Of a stretch of 64,000 nucleotides of DNA, positions 8,535 to 16,783 are shown piece by piece. The first letter of the stretch is position 1. Every line of letters starts with the position of its first letter. A model generated the notes under the pieces. It did no database searches. It had not been told where the DNA came from and was given only the letters and a program-made list of their open reading frames with translations. The stretch comes from Pseudomonadota bacterium. GTDB taxonomy: Bacteria > Pseudomonadota > Alphaproteobacteria > Rhizobiales > Rhizobiaceae. The position numbers and the translations under genes are program-made. The stretch lies in NCBI GenBank assembly GCA_023399465.1, contig JAEWPB010000144.1, positions 25,171-89,170 on the forward strand. Reading direction: 5' to 3'.

Positions 8535-9827
8535 ATGGCGGCCGTACACCAGATCTCTGCGAACACGGCGACCGGTTTCAATACCCTTGCAGACTATGAT
8601 CGGTGGATCATCGAGCCGGGGGTAACCGTCAGCGGCACCGCTGACGACGCATTCTTCGGCTATCAGCGCTTTGTCGGAAACACCTTCGTGGTACGCGGCA
8701 CCGTCGAGGCCAGCGGCAGCTACTACGCCTTCCTGCTGCGCGCCGACGAGAGCCGTGTCAGCATCGAAGCGGGCGGCCACGTCACTGCAGAGCGTACCGC
8801 CATCTGGATGCGCGGCGACCGCTCCACCGTCTTCAACCAGGGAGAGATCGACGCCACCGATTTCGCGATCCGTTTCATGGGGACGCGCAGCCATCTCGTC
8901 AACGAAGGCGCCATCACCTCCGACAACACCGCGGTCTATTTCGGGGGGCTCGGCGGCGATGCGAGGAACTCCGGCACGATCAGCGGCGTGGTAGGGATCA
9001 ACGCCAACACCCTTTCCGGCAATGCCTTCGACCTGGTGAATACGGGCACGATCGAGGGCAGCAAATACGCTTTCGTCGGATCGGGCGGCCGCCAGGTCGT
9101 GACCAACCATGGCACCATCAGCGGCGATATCTATCTGCGCGACAGCGCCGACGCCTTCGTCAACAGCGGCGGGACGATCACCGGCAGCGTCTATGGCGGT
9201 CATGGCAATGACGAATACACCATCGACAATGCCGCGATATCACTGGTCGAACTGGCAGGAGGCGGCCGCGACAGGGTCAACAGTTCTGTCACCTACACGC
9301 TCGGCGACAACTTTGAAGCCCTGGTGCTGACCGGCAACGCCCGGATCAACGGCACCGGCAACACGCTGGCCAACGACCTCACGGGTAATTCGAGCGGCAA
9401 CCGCCTGTCGGGTCTTGGCGGCGCGGACGTCCTGCATGCCGGCCGGGGGTTCGACGCGCTGTTCGGGGGATGGGGCAAGGATACGCTTTACGGCGAGGCC
9501 GGCAACGACAGGCTCTTCGGCGGCACCGGCATGGACACCCTCGTCGGCGGCGCCGGCAACGATATCCTGCGCGGCGGCGGCGGGGCCGACACTTTCGTCT
9601 TCGCCTGGGGCGACGGCGCCGACCGCATTGCCGATTTCTCCGCCACCGGCAACGCGCACGACGTCCTCGATCTCGGCAAGGTGACGGCGATCATCAGTTT
9701 CTGGGATCTTGCGCGCAATCACATGGTGCAGTCCGGCAGCGATGTGGTGATCACCTATCCGACGGGCAGCATCACGCTCGAAAACGTCGACATCGACGAT
9801 CTCGGCCGGGCCGATTTCATCTTCTGA
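8535..9827 (+). CDS. RTX-type calcium-binding protein with beta-solenoid N-terminus
   Basis: 430-aa acidic Gly/Asn/Asp-rich protein. Residues about 90-235 are degenerate repeats of the type NxGxI(S/T)G (VNEGAITSD, NSGTISG, NTGTIEG, NHGTISG, NSGGTITG), which predict a parallel beta-helix. Residues about 285-365 hold RTX nonapeptides GGxGxDxLx (GGWGKDTLYG, GGTGMDTLVG, GGAGNDILRG) that bind calcium. The C-terminal block after TFVF resembles the secretion domain of type I exported rhizobial proteins. There is no signal peptide, consistent with ABC type I export. No transporter genes lie nearby. A role in adhesion or polysaccharide modification is possible, but no catalytic domain is visible. Confidence 0.82.
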   Translation: MAAVHQISANTATGFNTLADYDRWIIEPGVTVSGTADDAFFGYQRFVGNTFVVRGTVEASGSYYAFLLRADESRVSIEAGGHVTAERTAIWMRGDRSTVFNQGEIDATDFAIRFMGTRSHLVNEGAITSDNTAVYFGGLGGDARNSGTISGVVGINANTLSGNAFDLVNTGTIEGSKYAFVGSGGRQVVTNHGTISGDIYLRDSADAFVNSGGTITGSVYGGHGNDEYTIDNAAISLVELAGGGRDRVNSSVTYTLGDNFEALVLTGNARINGTGNTLANDLTGNSSGNRLSGLGGADVLHAGRGFDALFGGWGKDTLYGEAGNDRLFGGTGMDTLVGGAGNDILRGGGGADTFVFAWGDGADRIADFSATGNAHDVLDLGKVTAIISFWDLARNHMVQSGSDVVITYPTGSITLENVDIDDLGRADFIF

Positions 9828-9941
9828 GGACTTTGAGACGGACACGCGTCGCAGAAACTGCGACCGGAGAACCAAACGGCCCGTTCTGCGGCTGTACAGG
9901 CGGGCGAATAGGCGCTAAGGCCGGGTTTCGAATCTTCCTGC

Positions 9942-11342
9942 ATGACAATTGCGAGTCCCTCCCTCTTTATGTCAACAGAATCGATTGTCGCCGGCCATTG
10001 GTCGGATCTCGTCGAACGTACTCTCCCTGCCGCCCGAATTCTGCTCGGCGAACTGGCGCGCCAGGAAGCGGCCGGTCTCTCCCGGATGTTCTACGACGTG
10101 CTGCTTGAAGACCCCGCGGCCAGTGCGATCCTGTCGAATGACGAGGTCGAGACGCGCCTGAGCGCGTCGCTGCAGCGCTGGATCATCGATATCCTGAATG
10201 CCGGTGCCGATGGCGACATCCAGACACTGATGAACCAGCAGCGCCATATCGGCGTGATCCACGCGCGACTGGGCGTCAGCATCGAGCTCGTGCTGCGCGG
10301 TGCCCGCCTGATCAAGAATGCCCTGCATATGGCGCTGTTCAGGTTGCAGCAGCCGGAAGAGGTCCGGTCCGAAGCCACGCGCCTGGCGACCAATCTCATC
10401 GATCTCGCGATCGAAGCGATAGCAGCCTCCTATTCGCATTCGCATGAAAAGGCGACGCGTACCGACGAAGCCTTCCGCAGCTATGCCGCGACCGTCAACA
10501 TGTCGCTCGAACGCGAACGCCAGCGTGGCGCCCTGTTCGACTGGTCGAACCGTATGCTGCAGGACTTGGTGATGGCCCAGGGCGAGATGTCGCTTTCGCG
10601 CATCGGCCAGTCGTCCTTCGGCCTCTGGCTCCGCCACAAGGCATCGGCGCTGTTTGCCAACCGCAACGAGCTTGCCGAGATCCTTCGACTGATCGAGGAA
10701 ATCGATACATCCCTGCTGCCATCCTGCGAGCACAGCATTGTCGATGATGCTGCCGCCGACCTGCGACGCAACACCCGCGCGATCGTCGCTGCCGTCGAGC
10801 AGATCCGCCTGCTGATCGAGACGCTGTTCGATCACCTCGTCCATCTGGAGGCCGGTCGCGACACGCAGACCCAGCTTCTCAACCGCCGCTTCCTGCCGAC
10901 CGTGCTGACGCGCGAGATCGAACTGTGCCGCGACATGGAAACCAGCTTTGCGGTGCTGCTGCTCGACATCGACCACTTCAAGAGCGTCAACGACCGCTTC
11001 GGCCATGACGCTGGCGACAAGGTGCTGGAGCGGGTCGCCAATACGCTGGCTTGCAACGCCCGCAGCGGTGACTTCGCCTTCCGCCATGGAGGCGAGGAAT
11101 TCCTGCTGATCAGCGTGGAGCAGACCGCCGAGCAGGCGCTGGAACTGGCCGAGACCATCCGCCGCGACGTCGCCGCGCAAACGATCACGATTGCCAACCA
11201 CGGGCCGCTGAAGGTGACCGTCAGCATCGGCGTCGCGCTCCACCACGGCCACCCGGACTATCAGCGACTGATCGAGCGCGCGGACGAAGCGCTTTACGAG
11301 GCGAAGCAGGGCGGCCGAAACCGCTGCGTTCTCGCACCCTGA
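9942..11342 (+). CDS. Globin-coupled diguanylate cyclase (DosC-like)
   Basis: 466-aa cytoplasmic signalling protein that would make cyclic di-GMP in response to oxygen. Residues about 15-165 form a sensor globin; the proximal haem His is probably H107 in IGVIHARLGV. A middle helical region (about 170-310) resembles DosC. The GGDEF domain occupies about 315-466, with DIDHFKSVNDRFGHDAGD and an active HGGEEF motif. RSGD lies five residues before GGEEF and matches the RxxD inhibitory site, predicting product inhibition. The start at 9942 lacks a clear ribosome-binding site; an in-frame ATG at 9969 is the alternative. The window also encodes a CuxR-like regulator that may read c-di-GMP. Confidence 0.88.
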   Translation: MTIASPSLFMSTESIVAGHWSDLVERTLPAARILLGELARQEAAGLSRMFYDVLLEDPAASAILSNDEVETRLSASLQRWIIDILNAGADGDIQTLMNQQRHIGVIHARLGVSIELVLRGARLIKNALHMALFRLQQPEEVRSEATRLATNLIDLAIEAIAASYSHSHEKATRTDEAFRSYAATVNMSLERERQRGALFDWSNRMLQDLVMAQGEMSLSRIGQSSFGLWLRHKASALFANRNELAEILRLIEEIDTSLLPSCEHSIVDDAAADLRRNTRAIVAAVEQIRLLIETLFDHLVHLEAGRDTQTQLLNRRFLPTVLTREIELCRDMETSFAVLLLDIDHFKSVNDRFGHDAGDKVLERVANTLACNARSGDFAFRHGGEEFLLISVEQTAEQALELAETIRRDVAAQTITIANHGPLKVTVSIGVALHHGHPDYQRLIERADEALYEAKQGGRNRCVLAP

Positions 11343-11363
11343 CGACCGCTGGAGGGGTCCGGT

Positions 11364-12395
11364 TCAGTTCACGCTCACCGGCCTTGAACGCATGCGTGCA
11401 ACCGTCTCGCGCTCGGCACGCTTGCAGCGCATCGGCGGCAGGTCCCTGTCCATCAGGGCCATGTCCTCCAGCACCATTTCACCCATCTTCCTGAAAGCGG
11501 AATCGAGGGCGCCGGCGCGGTGCGCCGACAGCAGGAACCCTTTCAGGCTACGGACCGGATGATCGAGCGGCAGTGGTTCCTCCGGGAAAACGTCGCTGGC
11601 CGCGACAATGCGACCGCTTTCGACCGCGGCCATCAGTGCGGGAAAATCGACCACGTCAGCCCGGCTCAGCAGGATGAAGGCGGCGCCGGGGCGCATGCGC
11701 GCAAGGGCACCGGCATCGAGGAAGCCCCGGTTTTCCGTTGTGACCGAGGCGACGACGAACACGAAATCGCTGGTCTCCAGAACCGCATCGAGCGAGGCCG
11801 GCTCGACGCCCTGCTCCTTCAGCATCGACGGCGGCAGCCACGGATCGAAGGCACGGATACGGGCGCGAAAGCCCGAAAGCACGCGGTTGAGGGCCTTGCC
11901 GAGCTCGCCGAAACCGATGATGCCGATATCCGCACCCGAAAGCAGCCGGGCCGATCGATTGCCCTCGCCGCCCCAAAGCTCCCTTCCTGCACGGAAATCC
12001 GCGTCTGCCTCGACAATTCCACGCGCGAGGTTGAGCGCCATCGCAAGGCCCATTTCGGCGACCGGCTCGGCGAAAACCTGTCCGGTGGTGACGACGTGGA
12101 TGCCGCGCGCGAACAACACCTCGTAGGGCATGTTGTTGATGAGATTGCTTTCGACATTGAGGATCGCCCGCAGCGCCGGCATGCGACCGAGCGTCTCGGC
12201 GGATAGCGGCGGCTGGCCGATGATGTAGCGACATTCGGCCAGAACGTCGGCGGGAAGACCGGCGATGTCATCAGGATCGGCTTCCACCACGCGATAATCC
12301 CGATGCAGCCGCTTCAGCGCGTCCTCGCTAAAAATCAGATCGAGCGTGCGCGGTGCCGGCGCCGAGATGGCAAGCGGCCTGGTATCTGCGGTCAT
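11364..12395 (-). CDS. D-isomer-specific 2-hydroxyacid dehydrogenase family protein
   Basis: 343-aa cytoplasmic NAD(P)-dependent oxidoreductase. The nucleotide-binding loop GIIGFGELGKAL sits near residue 160. The family catalytic Arg appears in FVFVVASVTTENRGFL and MRPGAAFILLSRADVVD, and the catalytic His is in LLSAHRAGALD near the C-terminus. The substrate is not readable from sequence; the family includes phosphoglycerate, glyoxylate and hydroxypyruvate enzymes. A strong ribosome-binding site (GGGAGGT) precedes the ATG at 12395. The gene is convergent with the diguanylate cyclase. Confidence 0.85.
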   Translation of the reverse strand: MTADTRPLAISAPAPRTLDLIFSEDALKRLHRDYRVVEADPDDIAGLPADVLAECRYIIGQPPLSAETLGRMPALRAILNVESNLINNMPYEVLFARGIHVVTTGQVFAEPVAEMGLAMALNLARGIVEADADFRAGRELWGGEGNRSARLLSGADIGIIGFGELGKALNRVLSGFRARIRAFDPWLPPSMLKEQGVEPASLDAVLETSDFVFVVASVTTENRGFLDAGALARMRPGAAFILLSRADVVDFPALMAAVESGRIVAASDVFPEEPLPLDHPVRSLKGFLLSAHRAGALDSAFRKMGEMVLEDMALMDRDLPPMRCKRAERETVARMRSRPVSVN

Positions 12396-12485
12396 TGCTA
12401 CCTCCCTGTCCGATCCTCCATCGGATAGCCCTTGTTGTAGAGCGAACCGGGGCGGTATTTCCAGCAGGAAAGACTGAGGGGGCCG

Positions 12486-12833
12486 TCAGCGCAATGAACG
12501 CGGGTTAATGCCCGGTATCCAGGTTTCGGGCACCGGCGGGCGCGTGCTCTCGAAAGTGACGCCGTTCTCCTCGCAGATATAAACGACCGCCGGCTCGGTG
12601 GCGCTGATGCCGGCACCGCCACGCTCGCCGCGAATCATGCGGACCTCGGCCCTGCACTTCACGCCGGCGCCTCGCGTCTTGACGTCGGCGGGATCCTTGA
12701 CGCCCGGCAGATCGCGATAGGGATTTGCCTTGTCGATCTCCGCAGCCCCGAAATTGGTCGCGACGGCAGCTGGGGAAAAGCATGTCGTCGCGATGATGAT
12801 GGCAAGGGCACAGGGCACGAAGCGACGGTTCAT
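12486..12833 (-). CDS. Small secreted protein of unknown function
   Basis: 115-aa product with a signal peptide (MNRRFVPCALAIIIATTCFSPAAVA, cleavage probably after AVA) and a short mature part containing two Cys (VKCRAEV and VYICEE) that could form a disulfide in the periplasm. I do not recognise a domain. AAGGATCTTGAG lies before the ATG. It is expressed in the same direction as its neighbours but is separated from them by about 90 bases on each side. Confidence 0.65.
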   Translation of the reverse strand: MNRRFVPCALAIIIATTCFSPAAVATNFGAAEIDKANPYRDLPGVKDPADVKTRGAGVKCRAEVRMIRGERGGAGISATEPAVVYICEENGVTFESTRPPVPETWIPGINPRSLR

Positions 12834-12917
12834 CCACTCAAGATCCTTGTTTGCGATTCCGCTATAGCCGAGCGCAATTCGCGGGGAAACGCACGATTTG
12901 TTGAGTGGGGCCCCGGT

Positions 12918-13772
12918 TCAGCGCGGCAGCCGCCGGTAGGCGGTGGGTTGCTCGTACAGCCAGCCGATGCGCTCGACCGCCGCGTCGAGGTTTTCGCGCG
13001 CCACCGACATCGTATGGCCGTTTGCGTGCAGGAGCGTCTTTTCGTCCTCCATCAGGCCGACATGGCCCTTCCAGAACACCAGATCGCCGCGACTGAGGTC
13101 GCCCCTACCGATATCCTCGCCGAGCGTTGCCTGCTGCATGTCGGTGTCGCGCAGCACCGTACGGCCGGTCATCATCATCGCAATCTGCACGAGGCCGGAA
13201 CAATCGATGCCGAACCCCGAGCGCCCACCCCAGAGATAGGGCGTCTCGATGAAGCGGGTGGCGATATCGAGCGGGTCCTCGGCGGCGAGTTCACCGACGG
13301 GGATGCAGTGATTGGCGATGACGGCACCGCCGTCGCCCAGCAGGAAATAGCGGGTGCCGCGGGTCTCGGCTTCACCGACGACCTCGACCCGGCTGCCCAT
13401 CGACAGCACCTCGACATGCGGCGCGCGCAGTTCCGGGCCGGGATAGCGGAAGGTGCGCGGCACCACGACCTTGTGCGTCGGCTTGGCTGCCTGCGGCCGC
13501 AGGGCGGTCTCCGGGAGATAGCCGACATAGCCGTCGAAATCGGCCCTGACCCAGGCCCATCCCGATGCCCGCTCGAAAACCGTCACGGCTTCGCCGAACA
13601 ACAGTTCCGTATCGATGCCGCAGTCGGTCTCGGCACGCGGGCGCAGCCCCACGACCGGAATACCGATCCGGGCCTTCTCCCCCTCGACAAAGCGCTCTGC
13701 CTCAACCCGCCCCTTCAGCGCGGCATCGGCGAGATCGGGCCGGAAGGCATTGAGACGACGATCGAGTTTCAT
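12918..13772 (-). CDS. NlpC/P60 (C40) peptidoglycan hydrolase with SH3-like domains
   Basis: 284-aa protein. The N-terminal two thirds hold SH3-like cell-wall-binding segments (FGEAVTVFERASGWAWV.. and VLSMGSRVEVVGE..). The C-terminal NlpC/P60 cysteine peptidase has the Cys in GFGIDCSGLVQ, the His in WKGHVGLMED and the third residue in LHANGHTMS. Such enzymes cut gamma-D-Glu-diamino acid bonds in muropeptides. No signal peptide is visible, which suggests cytosolic muropeptide recycling. GAGGA lies six bases before the ATG at 13772; an ATG at 13778 overlaps that site. It is directly downstream of the MarR-type gene and probably co-transcribed with it. Confidence 0.87.
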   Translation of the reverse strand: MKLDRRLNAFRPDLADAALKGRVEAERFVEGEKARIGIPVVGLRPRAETDCGIDTELLFGEAVTVFERASGWAWVRADFDGYVGYLPETALRPQAAKPTHKVVVPRTFRYPGPELRAPHVEVLSMGSRVEVVGEAETRGTRYFLLGDGGAVIANHCIPVGELAAEDPLDIATRFIETPYLWGGRSGFGIDCSGLVQIAMMMTGRTVLRDTDMQQATLGEDIGRGDLSRGDLVFWKGHVGLMEDEKTLLHANGHTMSVARENLDAAVERIGWLYEQPTAYRRLPR

Positions 13773-13781
13773 TGGCATTCC

Positions 13782-14132
13782 TCACATGGACAGTTTGCGG
13801 CCCTGGTCGATGACCAGGTCGCCAAGTTTTTCGAGATAAAGCGCTCCCGCCACCGTGCGCTTGATAACCACATTGCGGCGATCCGTCTCGTCGCGAATCC
13901 GGTCCACCAGTCCCATCGCGCCCATTGTATCGAGCGCGCGGGTGATCACCGGCTTGGTCACGGACAGCGTCGCCGCCAGGCCACGCACCGTATGGGGCGG
14001 CGGAAGCAGGTAGATGTGCAGCAGGATCGCCATCTGGCGCAGCGTCAGGTCGCGCTTGTCCTGCCGCACCTGCTCCAGCACCACGGCATGCCACAGTCCA
14101 AGCGCCTGGCTGGCGGACAATTCAACGGACAA
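13782..14132 (-). CDS. MarR-family winged-helix transcriptional regulator
   Basis: 116-aa DNA-binding protein. The winged helix is visible as LTLRQMAILLHIYLLPPPHTVRGLAATLSVTKPVITRALDTMGAMGLVDRIRDETDRRNVVIKRT, with the recognition helix around VTKPVITRALD and a basic wing DETDRRN. It is shorter than typical MarR proteins (about 140 aa), with trimmed dimerisation helices. The start is a TTG at 14132 with GGAG seven bases upstream. It lies ten bases before the NlpC/P60 gene, so it may control its own operon; the ligand is unknown. Confidence 0.78.
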   Translation of the reverse strand: MSVELSASQALGLWHAVVLEQVRQDKRDLTLRQMAILLHIYLLPPPHTVRGLAATLSVTKPVITRALDTMGAMGLVDRIRDETDRRNVVIKRTVAGALYLEKLGDLVIDQGRKLSM

Positions 14133-14225
14133 GGAACATCTCCGATGTCGTTACGCTACCGTTTCATTCTCCGCCAAGCGCGCGGACTTGGCAAGCCACC
14201 CGGCAGGCGGCGGCCCGCAGCCCGC

Positions 14226-15617
14226 TCAGCGCGCCTTGCCGCCGATATAGCGGTAAAGCGCCCGGATGGCCTGGGCCTCACCGCCGATCTGCGCATGCGG
14301 CCGTTCGCTCGGTGCCCAACCGTAGATGTCGAAATGCGCCCAGCTCTTCGTACGGGTGACGAAGTGCTTCAGGAACAGCGCCGCAGTGATGGCGCCGGCC
14401 ATGCCGCCCGCAGGCGCATTAGTCAGGTCTGCGATGCGGGCGCGAACGTCCCGGTCGTAGCCCTTGTAGAGCGGCATCCGCCACAGCGGGTCGTCGGTCT
14501 CCAGGCTCGCCTCGGTGATGTCGTGAGCAAGATCCTCGTCGTCGGTGAAGAATGGTGGCAAATCGGGTCCAAGTGCCACCCGCGCTGCGCCCGTCAGCGT
14601 CGCCATGTCGATCAGGAGGTCCGGTTCGTCCTCATCGGCATAGGTCAGCGCATCGGCGAGAATGAGGCGACCTTCCGCATCGGTATTGTCGATCTGCACG
14701 GTCAGGCCCTTGCGGCTGCGGTAGATGTCGCCGGGACGGAAGGCATTGGCGGAGATCGAGTTCTCGACCGCCGGAATGATGACGCGGAGGTCGACCTTGA
14801 GCTTGGCATCCATGATCATCAACGCCAGGCCGAGCACGTTTGCGGCGCCGCCGAGATCCTTCTTCATCAGCGCCATCGAGGACGCCGGCTTGATGTCGAG
14901 GCCGCCGGTGTCGAAGCAGACCCCCTTGCCGACCAGCGTCACCTTACGGTGGCCCTTCTTGCCCCAGCGCATTTCCATGAGCCGCGGTGCATCGGCGCTG
15001 GCGCGCCCTACCGTATGCACGAGCGGAAAGTTCTCTTTCAGGAGATCGTCGCCCGAGATCACCGACATGTCGGCCTTGTAGTGCTCCGCCAGAGCCCGCA
15101 TCGCGGCTTCGAGCTGCTCGGGGCCCATGTCGTTGGTCGGGATGTTGATCAGGTCGCGGGCCAGGAAGACGCCGGCAAGCTGGCGCTTGATGTCGGCGGC
15201 ATCGGCATCCTGCGGAATCAGCAGTTTCGGAGCGGCCGACGTGTCGGAACGGTAGCGCTCGAACCGATAGCTGCCGAGCCCGTAACCCAGCGACAGGCGG
15301 TTGGCGGTCAGCGGCGCTGTCTCGATATGCCACTCGCCAGCCGGCAGCGCACGCGCCAGCTTGCCGGTGAGGAACGGCGCCTCCGACGGGTTCTTGCCGA
15401 GACCGAAGAGCGCGCCGCCGAGATGACCATCCGCAGTCGGGATCAGCAGAACGGCGCCGGTTTCGGCTGCAAAACCCGCCTTCCTGGCCCAATCGAGCGC
15501 GATCGGATCGATCGATCCGGTCTCGATATGCGCCGGGGTGACCGCAAAGATCGGCAGGGTGTTGCCGCCCTTGGTGCTGAAGGGGGATGGTCTTTCGATA
15601 AGCTGAAACGGGGCCAT
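14226..15617 (-). CDS. Leucyl aminopeptidase family protein (M17)
   Basis: 463-aa cytosolic zinc/manganese aminopeptidase releasing N-terminal residues from peptides. The M17 signature NTDAEGRLILADAL is present. Metal-binding residues are in LVGKGVCFDTGGLDIKPASSMALMKKD, and the catalytic Lys and Arg lie in these two blocks. The poorly conserved N-terminal domain covers roughly residues 1-165. AAAGG precedes the ATG at 15617. It starts divergently from tadD across 174 bases that contain two GTTAAC elements. Confidence 0.93.
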   Translation of the reverse strand: MAPFQLIERPSPFSTKGGNTLPIFAVTPAHIETGSIDPIALDWARKAGFAAETGAVLLIPTADGHLGGALFGLGKNPSEAPFLTGKLARALPAGEWHIETAPLTANRLSLGYGLGSYRFERYRSDTSAAPKLLIPQDADAADIKRQLAGVFLARDLINIPTNDMGPEQLEAAMRALAEHYKADMSVISGDDLLKENFPLVHTVGRASADAPRLMEMRWGKKGHRKVTLVGKGVCFDTGGLDIKPASSMALMKKDLGGAANVLGLALMIMDAKLKVDLRVIIPAVENSISANAFRPGDIYRSRKGLTVQIDNTDAEGRLILADALTYADEDEPDLLIDMATLTGAARVALGPDLPPFFTDDEDLAHDITEASLETDDPLWRMPLYKGYDRDVRARIADLTNAPAGGMAGAITAALFLKHFVTRTKSWAHFDIYGWAPSERPHAQIGGEAQAIRALYRYIGGKAR

Positions 15618-15685
15618 GTGATCAACCTTTTTGCGGCTTGCGCCGCCAACCGAGATGTCGAGGTGTTTAGCGGAAGAATCGCGCC

Positions 15686-15708
15686 GTTAACACTGTATTA
15701 GGGTTAAC
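15686..15708. promoter_or_regulatory. Paired GTTAAC elements upstream of tadD
   Basis: Two identical palindromic GTTAAC hexamers (15686-15691 and 15703-15708) lie 17 bases apart in the tadD/aminopeptidase divergent region. They resemble CtrA half sites (TTAAC), but the spacing is not the canonical TTAA-N7-TTAAC. Confidence 0.35.
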
Positions 15709-15791
15709 AGATTATTGCTTGAGCGGAGATTGCTCCGGACTGATCCGGACCGCCCCGAATACTCTTCGAATTTGTTCTCAAGGGCAATGCC

Positions 15792-16619
15792 ATGACCGCT
15801 TCGAACCGTACCTCAACTTTCGCGAATCGATTGGCACAGGGTGTTTGCATCGCGCTCCTCTCCGCAGCGCTTGTCGGCTGCAATTCGACCAAGAGCGAGA
15901 TGACCACAGGCTCGATTTCGCGTTCGACGAAGCCGATCGAGGAAATGAACGCCTCGGAACTGGCGCGGGCGACCGAGAGTGTGGGCAGGAGCTATGAAAA
16001 GAACCCGAAGGACGCCAGCACCGGGATGCACTATGCCAGCCTCCTGCGCATGGGCGGCAAGAACGAGCAGGCGCTGGCGGTGATGCAGCAGGTGGCGATC
16101 ACCAACCCATCCGACCGCGAAGTTCTCGCTGCCTACGGCAAGGCCCAGGCCGCTGCCGGCCAGCTGGAACAGGCGCTCGGTACGATCGGTCGCGCACAGA
16201 CTCCGGACCGGCCGGACTGGAAGCTGAAGTCGGCCGAGGGCGCCATCCTCGACCAGCTGGGCCGTGCGGGCGAAGCGCGCACGCGCTACCGGGAAGCCCT
16301 GGACATCCAGCCGAACGAACCTTCGGTCCTGTCCAACCTCGGCATGTCCTACGTACTGGGCGGCGATCTTCGCACGGCCGAAACCTATCTGCGTTCGGCG
16401 AACGAGCAAGCGAGTGCCGACAGCCGCGTCCGCCAGAATCTCGCCCTCGTCGTCGGCCTGCAGGGCCGCTTCGACGAAGCCGACCAGATCGCCCGCCGTG
16501 AGCTCTCGTCCCAGCAGGCGGAAGCCAATGTCGCCTATCTGCGCGCCATGCTGTCGCAGCAGAATTCCTGGAAGAGCCTCGCCGCCAGGGACAGCAAGCC
16601 GGTGACGGCGACGAACTGA
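15792..16619 (+). CDS. tadD: TadD-like TPR lipoprotein, Tad pilus assembly
   Basis: 275-aa outer-membrane lipoprotein candidate. The signal ends in a lipobox LVGC at about residue 35. The mature part has tetratricopeptide repeats (for example ASTGMHYASLLRMGGKNEQALAVM, AAGQLEQALGTIGRAQ and EPSVLSNLGMSYVLGGDLRTAETYL). TadD proteins act as pilotins for the secretin of the Tad pilus machine. It faces the tadC end of the pilus operon and is convergent with it, a placement known in rhizobia. A short hairpin with a T-run follows. Confidence 0.85.
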   Translation: MTASNRTSTFANRLAQGVCIALLSAALVGCNSTKSEMTTGSISRSTKPIEEMNASELARATESVGRSYEKNPKDASTGMHYASLLRMGGKNEQALAVMQQVAITNPSDREVLAAYGKAQAAAGQLEQALGTIGRAQTPDRPDWKLKSAEGAILDQLGRAGEARTRYREALDIQPNEPSVLSNLGMSYVLGGDLRTAETYLRSANEQASADSRVRQNLALVVGLQGRFDEADQIARRELSSQQAEANVAYLRAMLSQQNSWKSLAARDSKPVTATN

Positions 16620-16646
16620 CAAGCCTACAGATCTCGTGAACCGATG

Positions 16647-16680
16647 AAGCGCGCCGGGCCTGGTCCGACGCGCTTTTTTG
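16647..16680 (+). terminator. Terminator after tadD
   Basis: AGCGCG (16648-16653) pairs with CGCGCT (16669-16674), and six T residues follow the stem. It is a classical intrinsic terminator between convergent tadD and tadC. Confidence 0.75.
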
Positions 16681-16783
16681 CTTTGCATTACCATGTCGAA
16701 CTTGGTCGCGACCGCAAACGCATTTGCAGGAGCACGCGGGTTGCCCGTCCCTGCGGGCCAGCGCGCCGGACTGGCGTCAGCGA

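Noticed and set aside
12948..15701. 917-codon plus-strand open frame
   Set aside because: It lies antisense to the NlpC/P60, MarR and M17 aminopeptidase genes, all with clear motifs. Long antisense frames are expected in high-GC DNA.
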